Below, piece by piece: positions 22,555-34,467 of a stretch of 64,000 bases of DNA. How positions within the stretch are numbered: position 1 is the stretch's first letter; each line of letters begins with the position of its first letter. Position numbers and translations under genes: made by a program. Origin of the DNA: Phragmites australis (Eukaryota > Streptophyta > Magnoliopsida > Poales > Poaceae); contig NC_084939.1 of the NCBI RefSeq assembly GCF_958298935.1, positions 2,743,501 through 2,807,500 of the forward strand, in the 5' to 3' direction. The notes under the pieces were generated by a model that was given only the letters and a program-made list of their open reading frames with translations, was not told where the DNA came from and made no database searches.

Positions 22555-22988
22555 ACTGGTTCCCCCAAAAAAAGGTAATACTGCAATAAGCACTTATGGA
22601 TAACCATGAAAGCAGCAATCTTATATGTTACAACAAACTTGAACCTTTACATGCAATCTGGCAAAAGTGTGACCACAAAGAAAAGAGGATGTTCCAATCT
22701 TATGAAGGACTGAAATCGACAAGCCAACTGTATGAAAATCTTATACCCTTCATGTGGACAATGATGTCCTTACTACCTACCAGGAATATGACATGCAGTG
22801 CTGGGTAGAATGACTCATGTAGTTTGACAGCCTATCTGCCATGAGAACTGACAATGATCAAGCTATTATTTTATTTTGAGATCCTCTATGTCGGTATGGA
22901 GCTATCTGTTATGGACTTATTTTGATGGTATTATAAAATAATGTGCATCATATTTCCATAGGAGGTAAAAAGGGCAAGCAAAATATAA

Positions 22989-23426
22989 GAGGACTTTTAC
23001 AGTACACCTAAATGAGTGTATGCCGTCCATTTTTCTCATCCGGTGGTTTAGATTGATCCAATGATACTCTATCGCCCATCGGTATCATGGGTATCATTAA
23101 AGAGTATCATGGGTATCATAAAGGTAGGATTGGAAACAAAAAATCATGATAAACTTGTAAATTATATATTTAATTAGGAAAGGTCAAAATATTAGTTTAT
23201 TCTTGGGATAAATTTTCACTTATTCTGTTCATTTTATTTATTAGGGTTTCCACCCTCCGTCGATCGATCTTGATGGGTGGTGAAGGTCCGTAGTCCGGTC
23301 AGTCAATGACGTAATTACCTCTAAAGGTATCAAGATAATTACAATAATACCTACTAAAATGGACGATTGGATCACAACAATGATACTCTCCATCATCTAG
23401 TATCATGGTGTACTGTAAATGTTCTC
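22989..23426. mobile_element. 438-bp TIR element upstream of the TPX2-domain coding exons
   Basis: Ends GAGGACTTTTACAGTACACC and (inverted) GAGAACATTTACAGTACACC match at 17 of 20 positions. An 8-bp AAATATAA lies on each side (22,981-22,988 and 23,427-23,434). Internal repeats of GGTATCATGGGTATCA/ATGATACTC are seen. No transposase is encoded. An 8-bp duplication suggests hAT; the GAG start would also fit a Mutator-like element. It probably lies in the 5' UTR intron of the gene. Confidence 0.72.
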
Positions 23427-23434
23427 AAATATAA

Positions 23435-24389
23435 AGCAAGGGAACAAAAGAGACAGAAAATATGAAGAATTGACCTTTGCCTGCTAGAAAGTAAATAATT
23501 GAAGGAATTAAAAATGATAAACCATGTGAAGCTTCAATTGGACTATACAGTGGGTTCGAGAAATTTGATTCTTTGTACGCCACAACTTTTGAGTGGTTAG
23601 TGTCCTTTGGAACTCCAGAAGAGAGTGTCTCTGAGTTGTACTGCTGCTATTATTTTAGGATTTGCTTGGACCCATGTTTTATTTAAGAAATTTCTTAGAG
23701 TTTGTTAGCGCCGATCTGATCAGCATCTTGTAAAGGCAACATGATAACCACTTCCTGAAAAGATTTATTTTTAGAGTTCTTCCTCAATATAATTTGGCTT
23801 CCCAAAAGAAAGTTGGCTATGCATCTCCCTAACATTACACATTATCATATCCAGACAACTGGCAATCGACAACAGGAAGCGCAGGGCCATCCTGATAGTC
23901 ATATCTGAACTAAACATATACATGCTGCAATAAAAATAATGCAGACATCTCATTATTTTTGTATTGATAACAATGTGTCAATGACTAATCCAAAACTCCC
24001 TATTATTCTAAACAAAGCTGATCCCCTCTGTCTCCTGACAATTTGCTAATAACAACATAGTAATCACTACCAAGTCCAAACTAGTACGAACTGCAAATCC
24101 GTTAGACATCGACGCCAAGACAACTAAAATCATGTTTGCAAATCATAATTCACAACACAACATGAGAAGAAAGATAAGAACTGAGAATGCTTCTTTCATG
24201 AATGGATGGACTCAAATCATTGGATAAGCTGTCAATTGCGGCGCCTCTTTGTTATCAAACAGGATGAAGAGTCAAGACACTAAGATGCCTAGGTGGAACT
24301 AATCTTACAAAGTTTGTTAACCCTCTGTTTCATGTGAGATGCAGAGACAAGAAGCCTCACTACCAGCGTGACCTGGACGTCCATGTTCA
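23435..24389. other. Intergenic or 5' UTR intron, nothing recognised
   Basis: AT-rich, only short meaningless open frames. Probably part of a long 5' UTR intron of the TPX2-domain gene. Confidence 0.4.
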
Positions 24390-24530
24390 AATTTTTTTTT
24401 TCTAAATCGGACACCTCCAATGATTCCGACACCCTGTCAGATTCCGAGTTATATTTTGTGTGTTTAAATTTTTTTTGCCGAATTGAACACCCAAATCTGA
24501 GTCGGATTCGACACCCACGTAACACTACTC
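24390..24530 (-). repeat. SINE-like dispersed repeat, copy 2
   Basis: Minus strand reads GTGTTACGTGGGTGTCGAAT...GGTGTCCGATTTAG followed by about ten A. Related to the copy at 20,253-20,396; both lie within the presumed TPX2-gene transcription unit. Confidence 0.5.
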
Positions 24531-24739
24531 ACTACACCTCACATCACACATCCTGAAAGGCTGCAATTCCATACACAAGAACAAAAGAAAACCGATTCCT
24601 TCTCAATTCTCGAGAGCTAATAGTGGAATGCGGACACAGACACACGATAGAGAAAGAATTATGAATGCAGGCATAGATACAGAGCAAATCAGCACCAGAA
24701 TTCAGAGCAAGAAACGGCGGCAGGCAAGCAAGCAAGCCA

Positions 24740-25060
24740 TGAATGCAAATCACCTTGTGTTTCTGGGCGCGCGCGCTCGCCTGGCTTCCCTCTCGCTGCT
24801 AGCTTGCTGGCTCGAACGGCGAACAGGGCGGCGCCATGGTGGTGGTATTTGTAAGAGGGTGAAGAGGAGAAGGTGGCGGTGGCGGTGGCGGTGGTGCTGG
24901 TGGTGGTGGGTTCGTTGATTCGAACGGGGTTCGCTCGGAGGTAGCTTTCTTCCTCGGGTCCGGGTCTTCGCTTCGCTTTGCCTTTGAATGGGTCCCTCCC
25001 CTGCCGTCTGCTCTCGTGCGAGGCGGCGAGTGGGCCGGTACGGACCACGATTGGTTCGAA
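24740..25060 (-). promoter_or_regulatory. Presumed first untranslated exon and core promoter of the TPX2-domain gene
   Basis: GC-rich island in AT-rich surroundings with a GGTGGC repeat (24,870-24,908). Its sharp composition change fits a grass transcription start. The open frames across it show only low-complexity peptides. Assignment is inference. Confidence 0.35.
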
Positions 25061-25101
25061 CGTTTTGGGCGCCACCTCATCTTCCTCTTCTATCAGACCA
25101 T

Positions 25102-25335
25102 CTATAACTATATTTGTTTCGTTTCGTTCTCTTTTCGATTTCTTTTCTTGTTTTTATTTTATTTATTTTCTCTGATTTGTAACAACTTAATTTTAAAGAG
25201 AATCGTGAAAGAAAAAGAAAGAAAATTTTATCTAGAAGAAATGATCTTGAAAATTCTTTCGTGACGGAAACCGTAAAAATAAACCATTAGAGTGCTGAAA
25301 AGAACAAAAATCCCTTCACGACGAGAACTTATACC
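25102..25335. mobile_element. MITE family with AGACTATCTC-type terminus, copy a
   Basis: Starts AGACCATCTATAACTATATT and runs through CTCTTTTCGATTTC to GAACAAAAATCCCTTCACGA. The 3' half aligns with the inverted copy b (34,196-34,467), and the 5' half with both b and c (41,459-41,725). Confidence 0.55.
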
Positions 25336-26253
25336 ATAAAGGAAAACCCTTGGTCATGATTTTACTGCTAGTTGATTCGTCTACCTAGCAGTTCTTTTTT
25401 TGGATGGGATCTTTCAGCTTCCAGCTAAAACTGTTAAGTTCAACTTCTATTAACTTTTGCTACTCATTTAAGAAAATTGAACTAAATAGTTTATTTTTAA
25501 AAATAGTTTCTAAAAAATAAAAATTGTTATTATTACTAGAATTCATAAACTGGTCTAAGAAGTTTTTTTTAAGCTTCTGATAAATAATATTCTAATATGA
25601 ATTAGATATATTATACATTTTATCTACATAAAAAACCAATTTAAAAATAACTTTTAAAAAAACCTTGATCTAACCAAACAAGCCCAATCAATTTGCTCAA
25701 GGGTATTGCGTAAAATCGATACTAGTTTACGATAATATCGTCGAATTGTTCGTGATCTTGTGTAGTATGTCACGGTAGGATTTGAACATCGGTGCCAACG
25801 TGATGATCAGATACCAAACCAGTTGGCATGTATAGTTGGTCCATGACTATCGATTAGTTGATCGGTGATTATTGTTGAGCCTTTACTCTCTTTTTCTTAC
25901 CCGAACAGGACAACGTATGGTAAGTTTTGTCGTGGCTGTTTAGCCTCTTTGCCCACCCGGGTTCCAGTTCTAAGATCGATTCAGGTACCATCTGATTCTT
26001 TAGTCAACTTAGATATTCTGGCCAATTTTTTAAAAAGAAAATGTGAAACCAAATTCCAATAATTTCGTTAAATAGTTTAACATCGTTGTAAGGTACGCGA
26101 TGGTAGGATTTGAGCGTGGATATGTACCTCTATGGTATAACAGGACACCTAATTAGTTGGCCTATTCCCTTCAAAATTTGTGGGAATTTAATTAGTTGGT
26201 TGATGGCTCAAAGTCTATATATTAGTTTGATTGATGACTATAGTTAAGCCTTG
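25336..26253. other. AT-rich intergenic, partly MITE-like
   Basis: About 25,400-25,690 is very AT-rich and ends ACCAAACAAGCCCAA, like the end of a grass MITE, but I could not fix a matching left end. Nothing else recognised. Confidence 0.35.
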
Positions 26254-26258
26254 ACTAC

Positions 26259-26683
26259 TGTAGGACCAAAAACATTGACTTGAGAGAGTTGAATAAGCGT
26301 CTTACAAATATCTTACGAAATAGATGATCTACTCCTTATTCATCTAATGCCCCTCAAAAACGCACAAACAAAACCATAAATTTTAGAGAGATAAAACGAG
26401 AAAGAAAGTTCGAATGGAATATGAACTATATGCTCTATTCAAAATCATTTTATTTGTCTTTAAGCATAAAAGTTTGAAATTGAACGAAGAATAAAGTAAA
26501 AAGACAGTCACCGAAAGAAACAACTCTCCAAATTTATGATCTAGAGACAAGTGGATTCAAAACCCTCTAAAATATATGAGTATATGAACATTTATGCCTG
26601 TAGTAACAAGAAGAACAACTTTCCATAGTTGAAAAATTACAGCTCAAAGACAAAAACAAAAATCAACAACAAAATCACACCCC
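26259..26683 (-). repeat. Truncated 3' LTR
   Basis: About 425 bp aligned with 28,498-28,940, including CCTCAAAAACGCACAAAC, TAGAGACAAGTGGATYCAA and ATGAACATTTATGCC. The two copies differ at roughly one base in eight by eye, so the insertion is old. Confidence 0.8.
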
Positions 26684-26689
26684 ATTAGC

Positions 26690-27880
26690 TGAGCTCGGTG
26701 CCTACCTTGGAGGCTGTAGTGCAATGGGAGCCAGAAAAAGACTTGCGAAAATCAAAGTCAGCTGGTGATATTGTAATGGCCGAATTTGAGCCATTTTCAA
26801 AGAGTGTTGGAGCTTTAGGCCCCTGGTCGGTGTATTCCCGTGGGTGAGGACCGTGTAGCAACATGCTCGATGGGTATAAGAACTTGTTATGATTCGCTAC
26901 TCTGCTTGCAATAGTTGAAGGCTAAGCATATCGTATGGGTAAAGCTGTACAACCTCCACAGAGTGTAAACCTATTCGAATAGCCGTGTTCACGGTCATGG
27001 ATATGTGAAGGCATGGTCACACTTGATTAGACTATGGGTGTGTGTCTTGATGAATGAGTGTGTGGACTAGATATTCGTGTGATGAGGTTGCTAGCTCAAT
27101 CCGCTAGGATCTATGTGGTACTAGAGACACACCAGATGTGATAAAAGAGATTACGGAGTGTGGTGTAGCCCCTCCCAAGATCGAAAAACCCTCAGATATA
27201 ACTTGTTAATGTATTTTGATTTAGAACTATTTCCAAAGCTTTGTTACCAGGTTACTTTATTTTAAACTGTTTCAAAAGCTTTATTACCAGGTTACCTTGT
27301 TTTAAACTGTTTCAAAAACTTTGTTACCAGGCTACTTATTTTAAATTGTTTCAAAAGTTTTTATTACCAGGTTACCTTGTTTTAAACAGTATCAAAAGCT
27401 TTGTTACCAGGTTACTTTGTTTTAAACTATTTGAAAAGCTTTGTTACTAGATTACATTTGTTTCAAAAGGTTAACAATAGAGAATATAACTATGTACCTG
27501 CATAAAAACCTGCTTTACGCTTAAAACTATACCGTAAAGCCTTATCCTTGAAATACACATTATGCATCTATTAACACCCTTAGAGTAGTATATGACTTGT
27601 TGAGTACCTTCCGTACTCGGTCTTGTTGCTTTCAGATTATGGCAATAGAAATCAAACTCAATCCAGATGAAGTTAAAGAGAAAAAGTCTAAGGTCGTCTC
27701 CGCACTCGAGTTTCTTGTGGCATTGGGTTGCATCGTTGTTCACTCCGCTCCGCTGTAGGCTCTTTTGCTTGGCTAGTCTGTTGTGGATCCTTGTCCACCA
27801 GATCATCTTTTGCGCCTTTCAGATAATTATTTTATTTTATTTTATTCGAAATATGTATTTGATATCATTCTAGAGAATTT
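26690..27880 (+). mobile_element. Gypsy-type LTR fragment (RIRE2/Dasheng-like) embedded in the copia element
   Basis: The run GTATTCCCGTGGGTGAGGAC, then TATCGTATGGGTAAAG, ATTCGAATAGCCGTGTTCAC and GACTTGTTGAGTACCTTCCG, is typical of noncoding LTR sequence from abundant rice-type gypsy elements, as I remember it. It interrupts the copia 3' LTR/internal junction. I could not find TG/CA ends or a duplication, so it may be a solo LTR or a recombined piece. Confidence 0.5.
27235..27470. repeat. 40-bp tandem repeat, about six copies
   Basis: Unit approximately GCTTTGTTACCAGGTTACTT + TATTTTAAACTGTTTCAAAA, repeated with small changes. It is a minisatellite inside the gypsy-like fragment. Units touch without spacers, so it is not a CRISPR array. 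Confidence 0.85.
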
Positions 27881-27889
27881 TGTACGTAT

Positions 27890-28480
27890 CAGCTACTTGA
27901 TCTAGGGACTGATACAGGAGGTACATGGGAACCCGAGGTCGAGGTCTTGACATTGGTGACTCTTCAATGTTCAAAATCTTCACTTCCCACATGCTACGGT
28001 TAATAGCATAGAGAAGCTTGATCGCTCTCTTATGGTCAAAGTAGAGCAAAACACTAGTATATCTAAGGTTGCTCACAATTCCATCAAAACGAGCAAACAT
28101 AGCATCCAAAGATTCATCGGGCCCTTACACAAACATTTGTTATTCTTGGTTGTAAGTGCTTTAGCGTCTGGCCTTAATCTGATTAGTGCCTTCATGGTAG
28201 ACACGCAGAGTAGTCCAGATCTCTCGAGCAGTACGGAGGTGCTAAACCCTGTCAAACTCATTCCGACTCAGGCTAGTGAACAAAATATTTCTAACTTTGT
28301 TGTTGGCCTCGTAATTGGAATCAACTACTTCCCATATGACATTTCTTTGGCTTAGAAGATAAGCCTCCATGTGCACCTTTCAGTACAAAAAGTCTCTTCC
28401 ATCGAACAACGGAATCTTTCCACTTCTCTACATGTCGCCTACGGATCACAAAGCCGGTTAAGGTCAACAAGTGATCAAAC
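27890..28480 (-). pseudogene. Decayed copia gag (UBN2-type)
   Basis: On the minus strand, frames with stops read ...AYLLSQRNVIWEVVDSNYEA, NILFTSLSRNEFDRV, REIWTTLRVYHEGTNQIKAR, then LDAMFARFDGIVSNL and RAIKLLYAINRSMWEVKI. These are the blocks of copia gag just downstream of the primer-binding site. In-frame stops and frameshifts are present. Confidence 0.75.
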
Positions 28481-28497
28481 CAGCTCTGATACCAATT

Positions 28498-30385
28498 GTA
28501 GGACCGAGAACGGCAACTAGATGGTGGTGAATAAGTGTGTTATAAATTTCTTGCAAAATAAATGGTCTACTCCTTGTTCACCAATACTCCTCAAAAACGC
28601 ACAAACGAAAGCATAAATTTTAGAGAGACAAAGCAAGAAAGAAAGTTCTAAGATAACATTACTCCATGGATGAAATATGAACCATACACTCTATTCAAGA
28701 CAATTCCATATGTTTTTGAGCACTAAAGCTTGAAACATAAACGAAAAATAAAGCAAAAAGACAGTCACAAAAAAAAACAACTCTCCAAGTTGATGGTCTA
28801 GAGACAAGTGGATCCAAGACCCTCTCAAATACATGAGTATATGAACATTTATGCCTCTAGCAACAAGAAGAATAACTTCCCAAGGTTGAAAAATCGTAGC
28901 TCAAAGTCAAAAATAAAAATCAACAAGAAAATCATAACCAAAAAAGAAAAACTTGCAAATTTGCAAGGGAACCAATAGAGAGAGATTAGAAGGAGGGAAA
29001 TTCAAACATATGCAAAAATATAAACTTTATTACAAAAATAGATCAGCCCTATTTTAGGTGGATTACAAAAAATTTTCTTTAAAAACTCTCACCTATTATA
29101 TAGGCTAAGCACTCATCTTTCTCTCCACTAAAACTGTAGCACTAAACTCTCAAATGGGTGGTACAAGGGGCTTAAGTGGCTGGTTTAACCTCTCCCATAG
29201 CCCTAACCTTATATTTATAGGCCTAGGTAACTTGATAACTAAGTTTTCTAGCTTGTTACCAAAATGCTCCTTTCTTGTAGTATACTCATACCTACCACTG
29301 AGGGTATTTTGGTCCATTTCTTGCTTTATTCATCAAACGACTGCGGCTCATTTATGACTTAGCTTCGTCTCGACGCAAGCTTCGCGATGGTGTCACATAC
29401 TCCTCCAGTCCTCCCACAGTTTTAAGGCCCAACAACGAAACCCTCTGCACGCTTCTCAAAGCGTGACATGCCACTTGCTTACACCTTAAGCATCTGCTTT
29501 GATGTCGACACGTGTACTCCGTCTTACGATCCTGACCGCCGGAAAATCTCTCCCTCTCCCGATCCCTCGGGCCACCTTGTTACTTGCACTGGTATCCCTT
29601 TCACTTGACTTTGTCAGCACGTCATCTTCATCCTCTATTCATACTTTGCTTGACCTCCACGTGTACAACTAGAATCACCTTTAACTCCACCCAACCTCCT
29701 TGATCATCCAGCACCAAGCATCCGCTTAGCCCCAATCACCCTCCACCGACTGCCAAGTTGCATCCGTCACCTGCACATAATGAGATAAGCAAACATGTAT
29801 CTCCCAACACCATGTGAACTCATCACACGTTAGTCCAAATCAAAGTCCCTGCATAAAATACCAAGTCACACAAAAAATGTGAACATCGAGTGGTCCAACG
29901 CTCACACCAGTACAAGCACCGGACCATCCAATGCATACACTCCCTCGTCTCTGGAGTCCCTCTGAAAAAATACTTCGGCATTGCTCGATTGTTCAGTCAT
30001 GCCCATCACTGGACCTTCCGGTGAGGACAATGCTAGTTAGGCCATTTTGTAGCATCTCTTTTAAATAGTGCGGTGTTCAAAACCTCTCAACACCGACCTT
30101 CCGGTGAGTAGATCAGCTCTAGAACCGAAAACTTGTACCTATGTCAAATGCTCCGGTGTGTCCTTCCACAGAGCACCGGACTATCCAGTGAGAATAATTT
30201 TTCTCACATCGAATTGTCCGGTGAGCACATTTTTTCTAGACTCTGAAATAGACAACTTCAATTCCAAATTTGGTAAGTTTCAAACATAAACAAGTTTATA
30301 TAATCTTAAAATCATCAAACCAAATCAACACTTTATCAATCACTTATCACATACAAATCAGAACATATTTCAACTTGGTTTCTCA
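28498..30385 (-). repeat. 5' LTR of the copia element
   Basis: About 1.9 kb starting TGAGAAACC and ending GGTCCTACA on the minus strand. It contains CCGGTGAGCAC-type short palindromic repeats (29,900-30,240) common in grass LTRs. Confidence 0.75.
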
Positions 30386-30390
30386 ACTAC

Positions 30391-32664
30391 TCGTGAAATT
30401 AAATCGGTTGTGGTGGAGTGAAGTGCTCATTCTATCATCAGGATGGAGTTGTCTACTTCTCTTCCATCCGAAGTTAGCATAAGTGATCCAAACCAAAGAG
30501 TTTAAATACTGTGACGCACTTTGATGAGCCTTATTACAGAGATTTGGAAACTTTACGGTTTTATTATATATCTCTGGAAATTATTTAGATGAAATATACT
30601 AACACCTAATTATTATTATGACATTTTGCCATCTGAACTCTTGTGTCAAAGATGCTTTATCACTTGTTATAAAGAGAAATGTATTAAATGAAATGTACAA
30701 ACACCTAGTTATTGTTATGTCATTTTGCCATCTAACTCTTATGTCAAATATTCTTATCACTTCTATCTTAAAAAAGAAATGTTTTATATAGATGATATCT
30801 ACCTGAGTTATTATAAAATATATTCCATGTTTCGGACGGGGTTGTGGAAAAGAACAATATATTATTTTAATTTGGATAAGCTTGGAACATCTAACCAACC
30901 AAAATAAGACACTTGAGGAGAGAAAAAAAGCATTCGACACGACAATACCTCTAGCTTGACACGACAATCACTTCTATCTTACAATATATTGTTTTATAAA
31001 ATTGGCTAGTAAAAATGAGAACTCGGAGGTAGGTTTCAAAATATTATCTAGAAAATTAGTCCGTTACACTGAAAATGTTTAACTTGTGAACAAATTTAAG
31101 GCTGATGAATGGCTTCACCTGTCGTCGAGTCATCTGTACTCTTATTAAGTACTTACAAATTTTTGTAGTGCTGCTTAGAAATTTATACCATTATATCTCT
31201 ATAACAATCATTGATGTGGTGGTTTTATTTTCCTTTTTACAGTTTAATAAAGATTTTGAAGAAAAAATTGGTGGAGCATTGTAGGTTTTAGATGTATGGT
31301 CTGTTGATTATCTTTAGTAGGCTGTAGATGAATATCTGGTGTATAAAAGGTATTCCTTTTCTTTTCGGTAGCATTCTCTTGTGCTTCTTTTGAAATCAAC
31401 TTGAATGCAGGGAAACAAAGAGTTTGTGTTAGTATATCTAGCTAGATTAGGAGAATGAGGCGGCCCACTTAATTTCTTTTCGCCTTTCTTGTCCACTACA
31501 ATAAACAAGATTTCCCATAGAATTAGGTTTTCGTAGGGAACAGATGGTAACATAGCCATGGCTTGCATGAGCTCTCACTCGTTCTTTCGTGGTCGATCAC
31601 TTGGTTCACACGAAAAAAAAGGACCACCATGTATCTAGTGATATACAAATATGTATGCACCAACTTTGGTTGAACTCAAAATTAAGCATCAGACAACACA
31701 AATTGTACAGCTATAGCTATATATTGTGGAGACCACCAACTAGATAGCAAGGCTAACCCGTGCTTAGGATGGGCAAGCATGCAGATGTGCGTATCTAGTG
31801 TACGTATGAACCTGCTTTAGGGTAGCTTGTAATATATTCTAGTTAATTAGAACAAATTTGCTGAAAAGTCCAATAAAAACGAGATTCAAATATCAAAATT
31901 GCATATAGATACATAAACAAAAATATTTGATATAATTAAACATATGTTTCAGAATACTACTTAAACAATTTATATTCGATTCTCTTTCTTATGTAGAAGT
32001 CAAAAAGAAAACGAAAATGCCAAACGCATGCGAACTAATTATTAAAGCGGTACTAGGATACAAAATCCAAATTAAATGGACGCAATTATAAGATGGCAAT
32101 CATGTTCGAATGATTAGCATATGGAACAAATTAATCAATATCATATCCCCCATACATCTAATTTTTGTTCAAGTGCACAAGTGTGTTTAATTGTAATAAT
32201 ACATGCTTAATTTTATGTAACACAACCGCCAGTCTTTAATTTGTTTAGTTATCTCCAAAAGGAATCAGAAGAAACTACAGGAAACGCAAACAACAATCAG
32301 AAGAATAATATTGCGGCGTCACAAATCACACCAAGTAAGCGAAAATTCAGTGCTGAAATATATGCGTCGTCCCGTCCATCTCATCGTCATGGTCAATCGT
32401 CACCTACTGATCGATGAATTAATGAACAGAATCATGTCCAAACAGTGGGTATGATTGTGCAAGACCCAAACCACACCATGACTTGCTACCGACTCCATAG
32501 GCGCATCACTTACTTTACAGTTGATCACCCGCATCATGAGCTAATAATTCACTTTTCGATACACTGACATTTCTAATCCGTCTTTCTTCCAGTTGATTGA
32601 TGAGAGGGCATAGGATCAACAGTCCCATCTCTGAAAACTGCATGGTGCCTACAAAATGCACAAT

Positions 32665-32668
<4 letters not shown>
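30391..32668. other. Intergenic, no gene recognised
   Basis: AT-rich. A direct repeat of about 50 bp (30,601-30,652 and 30,700-30,749, with CATTTTGCCATCT) is present. The small minus-strand frame 31,314-31,568 has no recognisable domain. Confidence 0.5.

Positions 32669-32755
<87 letters not shown>
32669..32755. repeat. (CT)n microsatellite, 87 bp
   Basis: Uninterrupted CT/AG repeat of about 43 units. The long Arg-Glu and Ser-Leu open frames over it are artefacts. No clear gene start was found beside it. Confidence 0.97.
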
Positions 32756-32757
<2 letters not shown>

Positions 32758-34195
32758 GGTAACAGTTCAACTGCAAATGTGGACATGAAACCTTTATCTT
32801 TTCTTAGAGAAGTTAGCTAATGCTGAAATTATTGAAGCCTGAAAGTGATGTGTGAGGAAGAATTCAGAGCTCGATTGTAGAAAAATGAGTTTGGAAAGTG
32901 TTGATATATAGAGGAATCAGGATACCGGCTTTCATATATGATAGGTATATATGCAACCGATGGCTGGAGGGGCCGTTGGTACTGTGGACTGAAAGGTGGC
33001 TGACAATGGTGAACTGAGCTACCTAGTATTACAAAAACCATGATCAGATATTTCGTTCCTCTTTGAAATTTCCGAAATTCACGATCGAAATTTCGGCAAA
33101 ATTTTAATCCGTAATCCCAGCTTTACCCATGTTAGTCCTAGGAATGTATAGCCGGCAGGATGGATGGATGGATGGATCCAGGCGAGCTAACCGAACATGA
33201 GTTCACATCCTTGCTATCGTCTATCCTAGGCAGGACAGCAGCCTCTGCATGGATGGTGAAAAAGCTCGCGGAGGAAATAGGCAGCGCCGGCTTGCAGGCC
33301 AACGCCAACCAGACCAACAATCAGTAGGTTGTAATAGTATGGTTGTAGCACTGGTCTTACAAAACAGTATTAGGTGGGTAGTAGTGGCACGGTATAAAGA
33401 ATTAAGTACTACTCCCTCATTTCAAAATACAGGGCGTGTTAAGATTTGATGGAGTCAAACTTTATAATTTTTTATTAACAATTAGTTAAATTATATGTAT
33501 ATCTAGTGTATAAAAGATATATCGATAGATTCATATTTTATATATCTTTTTAGTAATGTATTGGTTTCATAGCATCGGATACTATATTGTAAAAAAATTA
33601 ACAATCCAAATATACTTTAAAAGACTTTCTCCTATAATAAAAAATGGGGAGAGCACTACTGAACAGACAGTCGGTCGGGTAGCTAAGGTTAAGCCGAACC
33701 GATGGGCAGGCAAGAAGGCCGGTGCGACGCTGTAGACTGTTGCAGCGCGTGACTGAGCTGGTTATCCCAGTCAGCTACTGCTGTCTTTCTACAAGTCTGA
33801 ATTCTGTACTTTGAGCTTTGTGCGAAGCCGGGCGAAGTGCGTTCGTCTAAAATTGAACTACAAATTCACACGGCAAAAACTAGAGGTACAATTATATGTA
33901 TGCCTGAATGCTGTCATAATGCACCTGCTCAAAGTTGTAGATCGAAGAGAAACCTAGCTCAATGTCCCATATGAATCTTCACAACCCATGAAGTTTTTCC
34001 AGTTCCCACGTTCAAGGAGACCCCTTGTGCTTGTTTTTTCGACAACGGGGAAACCCTATTTCGATTAGTTTTTATCACGGAACAGTTTATTTCTTACAAT
34101 CTACTTTAGAGTTTGAAAGATTGAGATAAAAGGTAGAGCAGAGCAACCCAAATTTAAGATGAACTACGATGGTACCAGCCCAAGAGGCTGTAGAC
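32756..34195. other. Intergenic with a partial Stowaway-like end
   Basis: From 33,408 the sequence CTACTCCCTCATTTCAAAAT resembles a Stowaway terminus, but no matching far end was found. A GGAT tetranucleotide run is at 33,160-33,177. No gene recognised. Confidence 0.45.
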
Positions 34196-34467
34196 ATAAG
34201 ACCACGGCCAACTGTTTCCTTCGGAGACGAAAATCTCGTCGTAAAGTGATTTTTGTTCTCTTCAGTGCTTCAACGGTTTTCTTTCACAGTTTTCGTTATG
34301 AAGGGATTCTCAAGGTCATTCTCTTCAGGACGGGATTCTCTCTCATTTTCCTTCACGATTCTTTTCGAACGGAAGCTGTTGGAGATGAGATAAAATAAAG
34401 AAAATAGGAATAGTGAAGGGAATCGGAAAGAAAACGAAATGAAGTGAATATTGTTAGAAATAGTCTA
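34196..34467. mobile_element. MITE family with AGACTATCTC-type terminus, copy b (inverted)
   Basis: Read in reverse it starts AGACTATTTCTAACAATATT and ends CCGTGGTCTTA. Internal CCCTTCATAACGAAAACTG and GAACAAAAATCACTTTACGA match copy a. No coding capacity. Confidence 0.6.

Larger units (their letters stand above)
26259..30385 (-). mobile_element. Copia-type LTR retrotransposon, internally deleted
   Basis: The sequence ACTAC occurs immediately outside both ends (26,254-26,258 and 30,386-30,390), the expected 5-bp target duplication. On the minus strand the 5' LTR is 30,385-28,498 (TGAGAAACC...GGTCCTACA, about 1.9 kb). The primer-binding site ATTGGTATCAGAGCTGG follows (28,496-28,480, initiator Met tRNA), then a decayed gag. 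The 3' LTR survives only as its last part (26,259-about 26,683), aligned with 28,498-28,940. No protease, integrase or RT remains. A gypsy-like fragment fills 26,690-27,880. Confidence 0.85.

Noticed and set aside
24689..25080. Minus-strand frames near the presumed TPX2 first exon
   Set aside because: Low-complexity Pro/Thr/His peptides from a GGTGGC repeat, not joined in phase to the TPX2 coding exons.
27235..27470. CRISPR-like repeat array
   Set aside because: Repeats are directly adjacent, with no unique spacers, in a plant retroelement fragment.
32515..32788. Arg-Glu and Ser-Leu repeat proteins
   Set aside because: Translations of the CT microsatellite in several frames.
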